A DNA stretch of 64,000 bases, taken from positions 4,921,001 through 4,985,000 of the forward strand of contig NZ_JAPEPX010000001.1 in assembly GCF_026339935.1 (NCBI RefSeq), given 5' to 3'. Each line of letters opens with the position of its first letter. Position 1 is the stretch's first letter. The DNA comes from Streptomyces sp. NBC_01551 (GTDB lineage: Bacteria > Actinomycetota > Actinomycetes > Streptomycetales > Streptomycetaceae). The notes under the pieces were generated by a model that was not told the DNA's origin, did no database searches, and was given only the letters and a program-made list of their open reading frames with translations. The position numbers and the translations under genes were made by a program. This document shows positions 28,302 to 40,418 of this stretch, one piece after another.

Positions 28302-29999
28302 ATGGCAACGCAACACGTACAGCGCATGTCCCGCCTCATGGCCAAGACGCTCCGCGAGGACCCGGCGGACGCCGAGACCCTGAGCCACAAGCTGCTGGTC
28401 CGCGCCGGCTACGTCCGCCGCAGCTCCGCCGGCGTGTGGACCTGGCTGCCGCTCGGCAAGCGGGTCCTGGACAACGTCTCGCGCGTCGTCCGGGAGGAGA
28501 TGGACGCGATCGGGGCGCAGGAGGTGCTGCTGCCCGCGCTGCTGCCGAAGGAGCCGTACGAGGTCAGCGGGCGCTGGTCGGAGTACGGGGACCTGCTGTT
28601 CCGGCTCAAGGACCGCAAGGGCGCCGACTACCTGCTCGGCCCGACGCACGAGGAGATCTTCACCCTGGTGGTGAAGGACCAGTGCACGTCCTACAAGGAC
28701 CTGCCGGTCATGCTCTACCAGATCCAGACCAAGTACCGGGACGAGGCGCGGCCGAGGTCGGGCGTGCTGCGGGGCCGCGAGTTCCAGATGAAGGACTCGT
28801 ACTCCTTCGACGTCTCCGACGAGGGCCTCGCGCAGTCCTACGCGCTGCACCGGGCCGCGTACCGGCGGATCTTCGAACGCCTCGGGCTGGACCACCGGAT
28901 CGTGTCGGCGGTCTCGGGGGCGATGGGCGGCTCGGCGTCGGAGGAGTTCCTGGCGCCCGCGGAGGCGGGCGAGGACACCTTCGTGGACTGCCCCTCCTGT
29001 GACTACGCGGCGAACACGGAGGCGGTGACGTTCGCGCTGACCCCCGTCGAGGGCGGCGGGCACCCGGCGCTGGAAGAGATCCCGACCCCCGACACCCCGA
29101 CGATCGAGACCCTCGCCGCGCACCTGGGCGTGCCGGCGTCGGCGACGCTGAAGAACCTCCTCGTGAAGGTCGACGGCGAGATCGTGGCCGTCGGCGTACC
29201 GGGGGACCGGGAGGTGGACCTCGGCAAGCTGGGCGAGCATCTCGCCCCGGCGGTCGTGGAGTTGGTGACGGCGGAGGACTTCGTCGAGCGGCCCGATCTG
29301 GTACGCGGGTACGTGGGCCCGCAGGGCCTGGAGAAGGTGCGCTACCTGGCCGACCCCCGTGTGGCGCCCGGCACTTCATGGGTGACCGGCGCCAACAAGG
29401 CGGACACGCACGCCCGGAACGTGGTGTGCGGGCGGGACTTCGAGGTGGACCGCTACCTGGACGTGGTCGTGGTCGAGGCGGGCGACCCCTGCCCCTCCTG
29501 CGGGGCCGGGCTCCGTCTGGACCGGGCCATCGAGATCGGTCACATCTTCCAGCTGGGGCGCAAGTACGCGGACGCGTTCGGGCTGGACGTGCTGGGCCGG
29601 GAGGGCAAGCCGGTCCGGGTCACGATGGGCTCGTACGGCATCGGCGTCTCGCGGGCGGTGGCCGCGCTGGCCGAACAGACGGCGGACGAGCGGGGCCTCT
29701 GCTGGCCGGCGGAAGTGGCCCCGGCCGACGTCCACGTGGTGGCGGCGGGCAAGGCCGTTCCCCTCGCGCTCGCGGAGCGGGCGGCCGATGCGCTGGCGTC
29801 TTCCGGGCGGCGGGTCCTGCTGGACGACCGCCCCGGGCTGTCGCCCGGCGTGAAGCTGACGGACGCGGAGCTGATCGGCGTCCCGTGGATCCTGGTCGCG
29901 GGCCGCCGCTCGGGCGACGGGGTCGTCGAACTCCAGCACCGCCCGACGGGCACCCGCGAGGAACTCACCCTGGACGAGGCGCTCGCCCGGCTGACCTGA
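28302..29999 (+). CDS. proS: Prolyl-tRNA synthetase (bacterial type)
   Basis: A 565-aa class II aminoacyl-tRNA synthetase that charges tRNA-Pro. Motif 1 is near [16 protein letters not shown], motif 2 near [19 protein letters not shown] and motif 3 near [14 protein letters not shown]. The YbaK-like editing insertion that clears Ala-tRNA-Pro lies between motifs 2 and 3 (about 220-400). This is the long bacterial form rather than the eukaryote-like one. It is followed by a short gap and then convergent genes on the minus strand; no T-rich terminator is obvious in 30000-30072. Confidence 0.96.
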   Translation: MATQHVQRMSRLMAKTLREDPADAETLSHKLLVRAGYVRRSSAGVWTWLPLGKRVLDNVSRVVREEMDAIGAQEVLLPALLPKEPYEVSGRWSEYGDLLFRLKDRKGADYLLGPTHEEIFTLVVKDQCTSYKDLPVMLYQIQTKYRDEARPRSGVLRGREFQMKDSYSFDVSDEGLAQSYALHRAAYRRIFERLGLDHRIVSAVSGAMGGSASEEFLAPAEAGEDTFVDCPSCDYAANTEAVTFALTPVEGGGHPALEEIPTPDTPTIETLAAHLGVPASATLKNLLVKVDGEIVAVGVPGDREVDLGKLGEHLAPAVVELVTAEDFVERPDLVRGYVGPQGLEKVRYLADPRVAPGTSWVTGANKADTHARNVVCGRDFEVDRYLDVVVVEAGDPCPSCGAGLRLDRAIEIGHIFQLGRKYADAFGLDVLGREGKPVRVTMGSYGIGVSRAVAALAEQTADERGLCWPAEVAPADVHVVAAGKAVPLALAERAADALASSGRRVLLDDRPGLSPGVKLTDAELIGVPWILVAGRRSGDGVVELQHRPTGTREELTLDEALARLT

Positions 30000-30072
30000 T
30001 CGCAGGGGGTGGGCCGCTGGTCCCCTGCGGTACGGCCGGACGCGGCTGGTGCGCCGTCAGGCGGACGGGGTG

Positions 30073-31185
30073 TCAGGCGGACGGGGTGTCAGGGGCGGGC
30101 TCCTGGGCCGGGAGTGCCTGGGGCGACCCGTTCACGGTCGGAAGGCTCGGGGACTCCGGGTCGGGCACGGCCGGCGCGGGCGGCGCGGACCCCGGTGTCG
30201 AGGCGGCGCCCGGGGTGTTCGGCGGCGGGGCGGCGCCCGCTCCCCGGCCGGCGCCCAGCACCGGGGTGCCCGGTGCTCCCGCGGGGCCTTGTGCTCCCGG
30301 GATGCCCTGTGCTCCCGCGGGCCCCGGTGCTCCCGCGGGCCCCGGTGCTCCCGCGAGCCCCTGCGCTCCCGCGGGCCCCTGTGCTCCCGGGGTGCCTTGA
30401 GCTCCTGCGGCTCCCGCGGCGTCCGACGGCGTCGCGCGTTCGAGGAAGCGGAGGAGTTCCACCGGGAACGGCAGGACCAGGGTGGAGTTCTTCTCCGCGG
30501 CCACCGCCACCACCGTCTGCAACAGCCGCAGCTGCAGCGCGGCCGGCTGGTCCGACATGACCTCCGCCGCCTCGGCCAGCTTCTTCGACGCCTGGAGCTC
30601 CGCGTCCGCGTTGATGACCCGGGCGCGGCGCTCCCGGTCCGCCTCCGCCTGGCGGGCCATCGAGCGCTTCATGGTCTCCGGCAGCGAGACGTCCTTGATC
30701 TCGACCCGGTCGATCTGCACGCCCCACCCCACCGCCGGGCTGTCGATCATCAGCTCCAGCCCCTGGTTCAGCATCTCCCGGTTCGACAGGAGATCGTCCA
30801 GGTCCGACTTTCCGATGATCGACCGCAGCGACGTCTGCGCCATCTGCGACACCGCGAACCGGTAGTCCTCCACCGCGATGATCGCGTTCGCCGCGTCCAC
30901 GACCTTGAAGTACACGACCGCGTCCACCCGCACCGTGACGTTGTCCCGCGTGATGCCCTCCTGCGCCGGCACCGGCATCGTCACGATCTGCAGGTTCACC
31001 TTCTTCAGCCGGTCCACGAACGGCACGATCGTGGTGAACCCCGGCCCCCGGATCCCGGGCCGCAGGCGGCCGAGGCGGAACACCACGCCCCGTTCGTACT
31101 GCTTGACCACCCTGGCGGCGGCGCCCAGGTAGACGACGGCTCCCACTCCCGCGGCGATCCCCGCGGCCAGCAGTTCTTCGACCAT
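30073..31185 (-). CDS. SPFH/band 7 (stomatin-like) membrane protein with collagen-like C-terminal tail
   Basis: A 370-aa protein. One N-terminal membrane segment (about 7-25) anchors an SPFH domain (about 27-190) containing VVKQYERGVVFRLGR, RDNVTVRVDAVVYFKV and SLRSIIGKSDLDDLLSNRE, the slipin/stomatin pattern. A coiled-coil-like region (about 190-245) follows. The tail then has some 18 Gly-X-X triplets of collagen type (GAQGPAGAQGLAGAPGP and similar, about 258-310) and a Pro/Ala-rich end. SPFH proteins form membrane microdomain scaffolds. The collagen-like run is unusual for this family. Two 16-bp tandem copies (30061-30092) cover the last codons and stop. Confidence 0.88.
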   Translation of the reverse strand: MVEELLAAGIAAGVGAVVYLGAAARVVKQYERGVVFRLGRLRPGIRGPGFTTIVPFVDRLKKVNLQIVTMPVPAQEGITRDNVTVRVDAVVYFKVVDAANAIIAVEDYRFAVSQMAQTSLRSIIGKSDLDDLLSNREMLNQGLELMIDSPAVGWGVQIDRVEIKDVSLPETMKRSMARQAEADRERRARVINADAELQASKKLAEAAEVMSDQPAALQLRLLQTVVAVAAEKNSTLVLPFPVELLRFLERATPSDAAGAAGAQGTPGAQGPAGAQGLAGAPGPAGAPGPAGAQGIPGAQGPAGAPGTPVLGAGRGAGAAPPPNTPGAASTPGSAPPAPAVPDPESPSLPTVNGSPQALPAQEPAPDTPSA

Positions 31186-31227
31186 GACGGCCCCCTGCCG
31201 GACATACGTTCCTACCTACGGTATGCC

Positions 31228-32130
31228 CTACAACCAGGCCGCGAACTCCAGCAGCAGCTCCGCGTCCCGGCGCCGCCCCGCGGCCAGCGCCCGGTTGCCG
31301 GACTCCACCGCCCGGAACAGCGTCCAGCCCCGCAGCCGGTCCCGGTCCACCTCCAGCGAGTCCGCCAGCTTGTTCACCCGCCGCCGTGCCCCCGCCGCGC
31401 CCGCGGAGGAGGCGACCTGGTCCTCCAGCCGGTCCCGGACCAGCCGCGCCAGGTCGTACGCCCGCTCGCCGACCAGCGGGTCCGGGCCCACTGTCAGCCA
31501 CGGCGCCCGCTCGCCCGCCAGTACCTTGCCCTGCCGGAAGTTCCCGTGCAGCAACAGCTCCTCGCCCGGGACCGCCGTCAGCTCCTCCCGCGCCTCCAGA
31601 GCCGCCCCGGCCAGCGCCCCGACCTCCGCCGGAGCCGACCGCAGCGCCTCGGACTGCGCCTTCGTCCGCTCGGCCACCGTCTCCCAGTCGTGCGCGTCAC
31701 CCGGCGCCACCCACAGCCTGCGCAGCGTCCCGCACGCCTCCAGCAGCGCCTTCGCCTCCGGCAGCGACCGCAGCGACACCTCCGGGTGCAGCCGCTCCAG
31801 CAGCAGCGCCCCGTCGTCCGCGTGGTGGCGGGTGTCCAGGACCCGGACGGCCCCGAACCCGCCCCAGTGCGCCAGCGCGGCCAGCTCCCGGTCCGGGCGC
31901 GCGGACGGAGGAGCCAGCTTCAGCGCGGCGGGGGTCCCGTCGGCGTACCGGACGAGGACGAGCAGACTGCTCCGGCCCCCCGGCGCCTGCACCCGCTGGG
32001 CCAGCACCCCACGCCGGGCCAGCGCCGCCCCGGTGAGCTCGGGCAACTGCCCCAGCCAGTCCGCGTCCTGCGCCGATTCCGGCGTCTCGCCGAGCGCCCG
32101 TACAAGCCGCTGCGGCGGTTCGAAAGCCAT
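31228..32130 (-). CDS. Aminoglycoside/hydroxyurea phosphotransferase-like protein, degenerate active site
   Basis: A 300-aa protein of the APH(6)/Hur small-molecule kinase family. Conserved parts are GRSSLLVLVRYADGTPAALKL (nucleotide-binding Lys), HWGGFGAVRVLDT, GALLLERL and DPLVGERAYDLARLVRDRL (the metal-binding region). The catalytic loop, normally HGDLHxxN, reads HGNFRQGKVL. The Asp base is replaced by Asn and the metal-binding Asn by Lys. Either it is a pseudokinase or the substrate chemistry differs. It should not be read as an active resistance gene. It ends 42 bp from the SPFH gene's start and is likely co-transcribed. Confidence 0.8.
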   Translation of the reverse strand: MAFEPPQRLVRALGETPESAQDADWLGQLPELTGAALARRGVLAQRVQAPGGRSSLLVLVRYADGTPAALKLAPPSARPDRELAALAHWGGFGAVRVLDTRHHADDGALLLERLHPEVSLRSLPEAKALLEACGTLRRLWVAPGDAHDWETVAERTKAQSEALRSAPAEVGALAGAALEAREELTAVPGEELLLHGNFRQGKVLAGERAPWLTVGPDPLVGERAYDLARLVRDRLEDQVASSAGAAGARRRVNKLADSLEVDRDRLRGWTLFRAVESGNRALAAGRRRDAELLLEFAAWL

Positions 32131-32146
32131 GCGTGCGTGGTCCCTT

Positions 32147-32605
32147 TCAGCTGGTCCGGGCTCCTTCGGAGCGTTCCGTGAGCCCAGGGAAGGCTACGCC
32201 GACACCGCGCCAGCGTGCCGCGCGCACGGCCGCGGCGGTCAGTGCGTCGGCCGCCTCCCGGCGCAATCCGCCCTCCGCCGCCCGCACCAGATCGGAGTAC
32301 GCGCCGGCCACCCGGTCCTCGATCTCGGCGGCGAGCCGCCGGGCGTCGGCCGGGCCGCGCACCTCGAACGGCAGGGCGTACGCGGCCTCCGCCGGCCGCG
32401 GCGCACCGCCCAGCTCGCGCACCGTCCGGGTGAGCGCGTCGCGCCGCGCGACATGGGCGCCGTACGCCTCGCGGGCCTCGCTCGCGCGTGCCCCGCCGCT
32501 CCGGGCGCCGATCACGCCGTAGCCGTACGCGGCCGCGTGCTCGGCCGCGAGCGCGGACTGCGCCGCCTCCAGGGCCCGGCCGGCGGGGGAGGGTTCGGGC
32601 TTCAC
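32147..32605 (-). CDS. Ferritin-like DUF4439 protein
   Basis: A 152-aa all-helical protein. ALAAEHAAAYGYGVIGAR and the spaced acidic residues in helices 3 and 4 fit the DUF4439 ferritin-like four-helix bundle. Whether it binds metal is unclear. The GTG start overlaps the stop of the upstream lipoprotein gene (GTGA), so the pair is translationally coupled and the two proteins probably work together; fused or adjacent pairs of this kind are common in actinobacteria. Function unknown. Confidence 0.78.
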   Translation of the reverse strand: MKPEPSPAGRALEAAQSALAAEHAAAYGYGVIGARSGGARASEAREAYGAHVARRDALTRTVRELGGAPRPAEAAYALPFEVRGPADARRLAAEIEDRVAGAYSDLVRAAEGGLRREAADALTAAAVRAARWRGVGVAFPGLTERSEGARTS

Positions 32606-33183
32606 GACGTGGCTCCCGGGGTCGAGGTCAGCAGGTACGCGTGGACGGCGCCGCACGCCGCCACCGAGGCCAGCATCCGCGCCAGCTCCCCGGGAGCCCC
32701 GGCCAGGGCCATCGTCCGGGCCTCCGACAGGGACCGCTCCGCATCGGCGAGGGCGGCCAGGGCCTCGGCGGGCTTCGCGGGAACGGGCTCCGCGCCGGGC
32801 GCGGCCGCCCCACTGGCCGACGTCGACGACGTGGAAGACGCCGAGCCGGACCGGGCCGGCGAGGGCGAGGAGGAGGGGGACGGCTTCGTGCCCGAGGGCC
32901 CCGCGAGCGCCAGCGCCTCGCCGTGCGCCGCCACCGCCCCGCGCAGCGGACCCAGCCGCCCCGCCAGGCCGGGGTGGGCGGCGACCGTCGCGTCGTAGCG
33001 TTCCAGCAGTCGCTCACTGTCACGGACGGCGGCCTCGCGCATCCGCCGTTCGAGTGGAATGCCGGTGTCCGCGTCCGACGGGCCGCCGCCGGAGCACCCT
33101 CCGAGCAGCGTGGCACCGGCCACACCGGCGGCGCCGGCGAGCAGCCTCCTTCGCGAGGGCCGGGGGGGCTGGGTCCAGGGCAC
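32602..33183 (-). CDS. Tat-exported lipoprotein of unknown function, ferritin-like partner
   Basis: A 193-aa protein. The N-terminus has a twin-arginine motif (SRRRLLAGAAG), a hydrophobic stretch and a lipobox LLGGC, so it should be lipid-anchored outside the membrane. The mature part has a helical segment (residues about 45-95), a Ser/Pro-rich spacer and a second helix pair. I start at GTG 33183 because GAGGA lies 7-8 nt upstream on that strand and the signal follows directly; the frame stays open to 33318. Coupled to the DUF4439 gene by GTGA. Confidence 0.78.
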   Translation of the reverse strand: MPWTQPPRPSRRRLLAGAAGVAGATLLGGCSGGGPSDADTGIPLERRMREAAVRDSERLLERYDATVAAHPGLAGRLGPLRGAVAAHGEALALAGPSGTKPSPSSSPSPARSGSASSTSSTSASGAAAPGAEPVPAKPAEALAALADAERSLSEARTMALAGAPGELARMLASVAACGAVHAYLLTSTPGATS

Positions 33184-33338
33184 GGCGACGTCCTCGGGGT
33201 GATGGCGGGACAAGGTGTGATCACGGTACCCGGGGCCCCCCGCGGAGTGCGGACGGCAACACCCTCCGCGACCGGATACCCTTTGACCTGACACACGACG
33301 GAAACCACAACAGCACACGCGGCCGAGGAGTCACCCGG

Positions 33339-33851
33339 ATGAGCACCACCCAGAGCGACAGGCTGCGCGGACTGCTGGAGCCGCTCGTCGCCGCCAAGGG
33401 CCTGGACCTCGAAGAGATCGAGACGTCCAAGGCGGGCAAGCGCCGGATGCTGCGGATCATCGTGGACTCCGACGAGGGCGTGGAGCTGGACACCTGTGCC
33501 GAGCTGAGTCGCGAGATCTCCGACAAGCTCGATGAATCCGACGTGATGGGCGAGGACGAGTACGTCCTCGAAGTGAGCTCCCCGGGCGCCGACCGCCCGC
33601 TGACCGAGCACCGCCACTACGTCCGTGCCATCGGCCGCCTCGTGAAGTTCCAGCTGACCGCCGAGGACGCGAAGGGTGCCGGGGAACTGGTCGCCCGCAT
33701 CCTCGACGTCGACGACGAGGGCATGGACCTCGAAGTTCCGGGCGTGAAGGGCCGCAAGGCGACCGCCCGCCGCATCGCGTTCACCGACATCGCCAAGGCG
33801 CGTGTCGAGATCGAGTTCAACCGCAAGGACAAGAAGGAAGAGGAGGCGTAG
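33339..33851 (+). CDS. rimP: Ribosome maturation factor RimP
   Basis: A 170-aa protein needed for 30S subunit assembly. The N-terminal alpha/beta domain contains [17 protein letters not shown], and [21 protein letters not shown] is the family hallmark. A C-terminal SH3-like domain follows and the last residues are a Lys/Glu-rich tail. GAGGAG at 33325-33330 supports the ATG at 33339. It opens the rimP-nusA-ylxR-infB cluster, which is strongly conserved in bacteria. Its stop is 2 bp from the nusA start. Confidence 0.95.
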   Translation: MSTTQSDRLRGLLEPLVAAKGLDLEEIETSKAGKRRMLRIIVDSDEGVELDTCAELSREISDKLDESDVMGEDEYVLEVSSPGADRPLTEHRHYVRAIGRLVKFQLTAEDAKGAGELVARILDVDDEGMDLEVPGVKGRKATARRIAFTDIAKARVEIEFNRKDKKEEEA

Positions 33852-33853
33852 CC

Positions 33854-34864
33854 GTGGACATCGACATGAGTGCCCTGCGGGGTCTGGTCCGGGAGAAGGA
33901 GATCTCCTTCGACCTGCTCGTCGAGGCGATCGAGTCGGCCCTCCTCATCGCGTACCACCGCACCGAGGGCAGCTTCCGGCGTGCCCGCGTCGTGCTCGAC
34001 CGCACCAACGGTCACGTGGTCGTATGGGCGACGGAAGACCCGAAGGACCTCGAAGAGGGGCAGGAGCCCAAGGAGTTCGACGACACCCCGTCGGACTTCG
34101 GCCGGATCGCCGCGACGACCGCCAAGCAGGTGATCCTGCAGCGTCTGCGCGACGCCGAGGACGACCTGACGTTCGGTGAGTTCGCCGGCCGTGAGGGCGA
34201 CGTCATCACCGGTGTCGTCCAGCAGGGCAAGGACCCCAAGAACGTCCTCGTCGACATCGGCAAGCTGGAGGCCATCCTGCCCGTGCAGGAGCAGGTCCCC
34301 GGCGAGGAGTACACGCACGGTCTGCGTCTGAAGACGTACGTCGTGCGGGTGGCGAAGGGTGTCCGCGGTCCGTCCGTGACCCTGTCGCGGACCCACCCCA
34401 ACCTGGTGAAGAAGCTGTTCGCCCTGGAGGTCCCGGAGATCGCCGACGGCAGCGTCGAGATCTGCGCGATCGCCCGTGAGGCCGGTCACCGCACCAAGAT
34501 CGCCGTACGGTCCACCCGCGCGGGCCTCAACCCGAAGGGCGCCTGCATCGGCCCGATGGGCGCCCGCGTGCGCAACGTGATGGCCGAGCTGCACGGCGAG
34601 AAGATCGACATCGTCGACTGGTCGGACGACCCGGCGGAGATGGTCGCCAACGCCCTGTCACCCGCCCGGGTGAGCAAGGTCGAGGTCGTCGACTGGGACA
34701 CCCGCTCCGCACGGGTGACCGTCCCCGACTACCAGCTGTCGCTGGCCATCGGCAAGGAGGGCCAGAACGCCCGCCTCGCCGCGCGCCTCACCGGCTGGCG
34801 CATCGACATCCGCCCGGACACCGAGGTGTCGCCCGACGCCGACCGGGCCCGCGCCGGGGAATAA
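33854..34864 (+). CDS. nusA: Transcription termination/antitermination factor NusA
   Basis: A 336-aa protein. The N-terminal RNA-polymerase-binding domain (about 1-125) is followed by an S1 domain (about 130-200), KH1 and KH2 (about 205-336, with [19 protein letters not shown] and [21 protein letters not shown]). It lacks the acidic C-terminal repeats of enterobacterial NusA, as is normal in actinobacteria. GTG start two bases after rimP. It modulates pausing, termination and rRNA antitermination. Confidence 0.96.
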   Translation: MDIDMSALRGLVREKEISFDLLVEAIESALLIAYHRTEGSFRRARVVLDRTNGHVVVWATEDPKDLEEGQEPKEFDDTPSDFGRIAATTAKQVILQRLRDAEDDLTFGEFAGREGDVITGVVQQGKDPKNVLVDIGKLEAILPVQEQVPGEEYTHGLRLKTYVVRVAKGVRGPSVTLSRTHPNLVKKLFALEVPEIADGSVEICAIAREAGHRTKIAVRSTRAGLNPKGACIGPMGARVRNVMAELHGEKIDIVDWSDDPAEMVANALSPARVSKVEVVDWDTRSARVTVPDYQLSLAIGKEGQNARLAARLTGWRIDIRPDTEVSPDADRARAGE

Positions 34865-34868
34865 ACCA

Positions 34869-34922
34869 CTACCGGCCGGTGTTCCCGGCCGGTAGACAGG
34901 GATCCCGCAGGCCGGGATCCCT
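34869..34922 (+). terminator. Two tandem hairpins between nusA and ylxR
   Basis: CTACCGGCCGG/CCGGCCGGTAG (34869-34895, 5-nt loop) is followed at once by AGGGATCCC/GGGATCCCT (34898-34922, 7-nt loop). They start 5 nt after the nusA stop. Neither has a T-tract. As the downstream genes belong to the same cluster, they may act as partial terminators or RNA-processing sites rather than full stops. Confidence 0.65.
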
Positions 34923-35009
34923 TCCATCTGGTCCCGCAAGGATCACGACAACGTCCGTTCGATTTTTCGCCCGAAGGGGTGAGGTCGGTGCGGGGAGGTA
35001 GACTTAGGC

Positions 35010-35297
35010 GTGTCTGGCCGGACGCAAGCCCGCGCATGCCCCGAACGCACCTGTGTGGGGTGTCGGGAGCGAGCGGCCAAGAGCGATCTGCTGCGCATCG
35101 TGGCGATCGAGGACGAATGCGTCCCCGATCCACGCGGTACGCTGCCCGGCCGGGGTGCCTACGTGCACCCCGCCGCGGTCTGCCTCGACCAGGCGGTCCG
35201 CCGCAGAGCGTTCCCCCGGGCCCTTCGGTCCGCCGGAGCGCTCGACACGACGGAACTGCGCAAAGCCCTGGCCGGTGAGGCCGGGGCGACACCGTAA
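35010..35297 (+). CDS. ylxR: YlxR (DUF448) RNA-binding protein
   Basis: A 95-aa basic protein with the family motif RTCVGCRERAAKSDLLR near the N-terminus and GRGAYVHP in the middle. YlxR proteins bind RNA; in Bacillus a member affects RNase P and transcription. Start is GTG 35010 with GGGGAGG upstream. It sits in its usual place between nusA and infB. The upstream frame variants are not protein-like. Confidence 0.9.
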   Translation: MSGRTQARACPERTCVGCRERAAKSDLLRIVAIEDECVPDPRGTLPGRGAYVHPAAVCLDQAVRRRAFPRALRSAGALDTTELRKALAGEAGATP

Positions 35298-35365
35298 GAA
35301 GTAGTACGGCACGGATACCCCGTGCGGTCAGGTACCTCGCGAGTTGGAAGTAGGTCGAGATTGCG

Positions 35366-35408
35366 ATGAGCACTCGATGAGTACGCGATGAGTACGCCCA
35401 TGAAGTAG
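35366..35408 (+). promoter_or_regulatory. Three overlapping micro-ORFs in the infB leader
   Basis: Three 11-bp tandem units (cgatgagcact, cgatgagtacg, cgatgagtacg; 35364-35396) create a chain of tiny reading frames: ATG 35366 (M-S-T-R-stop), ATG 35377 (M-S-T-R-stop) and ATG 35388 (M-S-T-P-M-K-stop). Each start overlaps the previous stop as ATGA, the arrangement used for translational coupling. A hairpin GGTCCGG/CCGGACC (35413-35432) and the infB ribosome site AAGGAG follow. The frames are plain to see; a regulatory role, such as sensing initiation efficiency, is inference. Confidence 0.5.
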
Positions 35409-35445
35409 CGACGGTCCGGCGTAACCCGGACCTAAAAGGAGCGAA

Positions 35446-38562
<3,117 letters not shown>

Positions 38563-38592
38563 GCGCGAGGCGGTTCGCACCGTGTCGTAACA

Positions 38593-38631
38593 CCGGGGCC
38601 GGTCGGCGGAATATCCGTCGATCGGCCCCGG
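38593..38631 (+). terminator. Hairpin after infB
   Basis: CCGGGGCCG (38593-38601) pairs with CGGCCCCGG (38623-38631) around a 21-nt loop that itself can fold (CGGCGGAATATCCGTCG). No T-tract. It may only partly stop transcription before ylxP. Confidence 0.6.
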
Positions 38632-38740
38632 CCGTTGCGTGTACGGTTCTGGTGACCCGGCCGCGCGAGCGCCGGGTGATCCTGCCGGACGACGGCCCGG
38701 CAGGCCACCGAACCCGCACCGGCGGGATATCCGGAACTGC

Positions 38741-39034
38741 ATGTACGTGGGGACTCTGTCCTTCGATCTGCTCCTCGGCGACGTTCACTCGCTGAAGGAG
38801 AAACGCTCCGTCGTCCGGCCCATCGTGGCCGAGCTCCAACGCAAGTTCTCGGTGAGCGCGGCCGAGGTGGGCGACCAGGACCTGCACCGCAGGGCCCGCC
38901 TGGGGGTCGCCCTGGTGAGTGGGGACGCGGGGTTCGTGTCGGACGTACTGGACCGCTGTGAGCGGCTGGTCGCGGCGCGTCCGGAAGTGGAACTGCTGTC
39001 GGTACGACGGCGGCTCCACGGTGATGAAGACTGA
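38741..39034 (+). CDS. YlxP-like DUF503 protein
   Basis: A 97-aa protein of the DUF503 family. MYVGTLSFDLLLGDVHSLKEKRSVVRPI at the N-terminus and VGDQDLHRRARLGVALVSGDA in the middle are diagnostic. Members have a ferredoxin-like fold and are found next to rbfA; a role in ribosome or RNA metabolism is suspected but not established. The ATG at 38741 is chosen because conservation begins there, although the frame is open upstream. It ends 26 bp before rbfA. Confidence 0.87.
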   Translation: MYVGTLSFDLLLGDVHSLKEKRSVVRPIVAELQRKFSVSAAEVGDQDLHRRARLGVALVSGDAGFVSDVLDRCERLVAARPEVELLSVRRRLHGDED

Positions 39035-39060
39035 CTGCAAGAAAAGAAGGAGACGGACCA

Positions 39061-39513
39061 GTGGCCGACAATGCGCGGGCGAAGAAGCTGGCAGACCTCA
39101 TCCGGGAGGTGGTGGCCGAGAAGCTGCAGCGTGGTGTCAAGGACCCGCGGCTCGGTACGCACGTGACCATCACGGACACCCGGGTCACCGGCGACCTGCG
39201 GGAGGCCACGGTCTTCTACACGGTCTACGGCGACGACGAGGACCGTGCCAGCGCGGCGGCGGGCCTGGAGAGCGCCAAGGGCGTCCTGCGCTCCGCGGTC
39301 GGCCGGGCGGCGGGAACCAAGTTCACGCCCACCCTGACCTTCGTCGCCGACGCCCTCCCGGAGAACGCGAAGACCATCGAGGAGCTCCTCGACAAGGCGC
39401 GCGCCTCCGACGCCCAGGTGCGGGAGGTGTCCTCCGGTGCCCAGTACGCCGGCGAGGCCGACCCGTACAAGAAGCCGGGCGAGGACGACGACGAGGACGC
39501 AGCCGCGGAATGA
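39061..39513 (+). CDS. rbfA: Ribosome-binding factor A
   Basis: A 150-aa KH-domain protein that assists 16S rRNA maturation. ADLIREVVAEKLQRGVKDPRLG, VTITDTRVTGDLREATVFYTV and FVADALPENAKTIEELLDKAR are conserved. The last 35 residues are acidic. GTG start with GAAGGAG upstream. Its TGA stop overlaps the truB ATG (AATGA), giving translational coupling. Confidence 0.95.
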   Translation: MADNARAKKLADLIREVVAEKLQRGVKDPRLGTHVTITDTRVTGDLREATVFYTVYGDDEDRASAAAGLESAKGVLRSAVGRAAGTKFTPTLTFVADALPENAKTIEELLDKARASDAQVREVSSGAQYAGEADPYKKPGEDDDEDAAAE

Positions 39514-40418
39514 GCAGCAACGCAGGGAAGACGCCGGACGGCCTTGTCATCGTCGACAAGCCGTCCGGCTTCACGTCGCACGACGTGGTGGCCAAGATGC
39601 GCGGGATCGCCAAGACCCGCCGCGTCGGGCACGCCGGCACGCTCGACCCGATGGCCACGGGCGTCCTCGTCCTGGGCGTCGAGAAGGCGACCAAGCTGCT
39701 GGGCCACCTGGCGCTGACGGAGAAGGAGTACCTCGGGACGATCCGTCTCGGGCAGAACACCCTCACCGACGACGCCGAGGGCGAGATCACCTCGTCGGCG
39801 GACGCCTCCGCGGTCACCCGCGAGGCCGTCGACAAGGGCATCGCCAAGCTGTCCGGCGAGATCATGCAGGTCCCGTCCAAGGTCAGCGCCATCAAGATCA
39901 AGGGTGTGCGCTCCTACAAGCGCGCCCGCGACGGCGAGGACTTCGAGATCCCGGCCCGGCCGGTGACCATCTCGTCGTTCCGCGTGTACGACATGCGGGA
40001 CGCGGAGGCCGAGGACGGCACCAAGGTCATCGACCTCGTCGTCTCCGTCGTCTGCTCCAGCGGTACGTACATCCGCGCCCTGGCGCGCGACCTCGGCGCC
40101 GACCTCGGCGTCGGCGGGCACCTGACGGCGCTGCGCCGCACGCGCGTCGGGCCCTACAAGCTCGACCGGGCGCGGACGCTGGACCAGCTCCAGGAGGAGC
40201 TGACCGTCATGCCGATCGGCGAGGCGGCGGCCGCGGCTTTCCCGCGCTGGGACCTGGACGCGCGGCGGGCCTCGCTGCTCGCCAACGGCGTGCGGATCGA
40301 GATGCCGGAGGAGTACGAGGAGGGCAAGACCGTCGCGGTCTTCGGACCGGGTGGGCAGCTGCTCGGGCTCGTGGAGAGCAAGGGCGGCAAGGCGAAGTCG
40401 CTGGCGGTCTTCGTCTGA
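39510..40418 (+). CDS. truB: tRNA pseudouridine(55) synthase
   Basis: A 302-aa enzyme that makes pseudouridine 55 in the T loop of tRNAs. The catalytic Asp is in VGHAGTLDPMATGVL. GLVIVDKPSGFTSHDVV, SGTYIRALARDLG and LTALRRTRVGPYKL are the other family motifs, and a C-terminal PUA-like segment follows (about 250-302). The start overlaps rbfA. It ends the translation cluster. Confidence 0.96.
   Translation: MSSNAGKTPDGLVIVDKPSGFTSHDVVAKMRGIAKTRRVGHAGTLDPMATGVLVLGVEKATKLLGHLALTEKEYLGTIRLGQNTLTDDAEGEITSSADASAVTREAVDKGIAKLSGEIMQVPSKVSAIKIKGVRSYKRARDGEDFEIPARPVTISSFRVYDMRDAEAEDGTKVIDLVVSVVCSSGTYIRALARDLGADLGVGGHLTALRRTRVGPYKLDRARTLDQLQEELTVMPIGEAAAAAFPRWDLDARRASLLANGVRIEMPEEYEEGKTVAVFGPGGQLLGLVESKGGKAKSLAVFV

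Noticed and set aside
31228..32130. Active aminoglycoside or hydroxyurea resistance gene
   Set aside because: Catalytic Asp and metal-binding Asn are replaced, and the gene sits among core genes with no mobile features.
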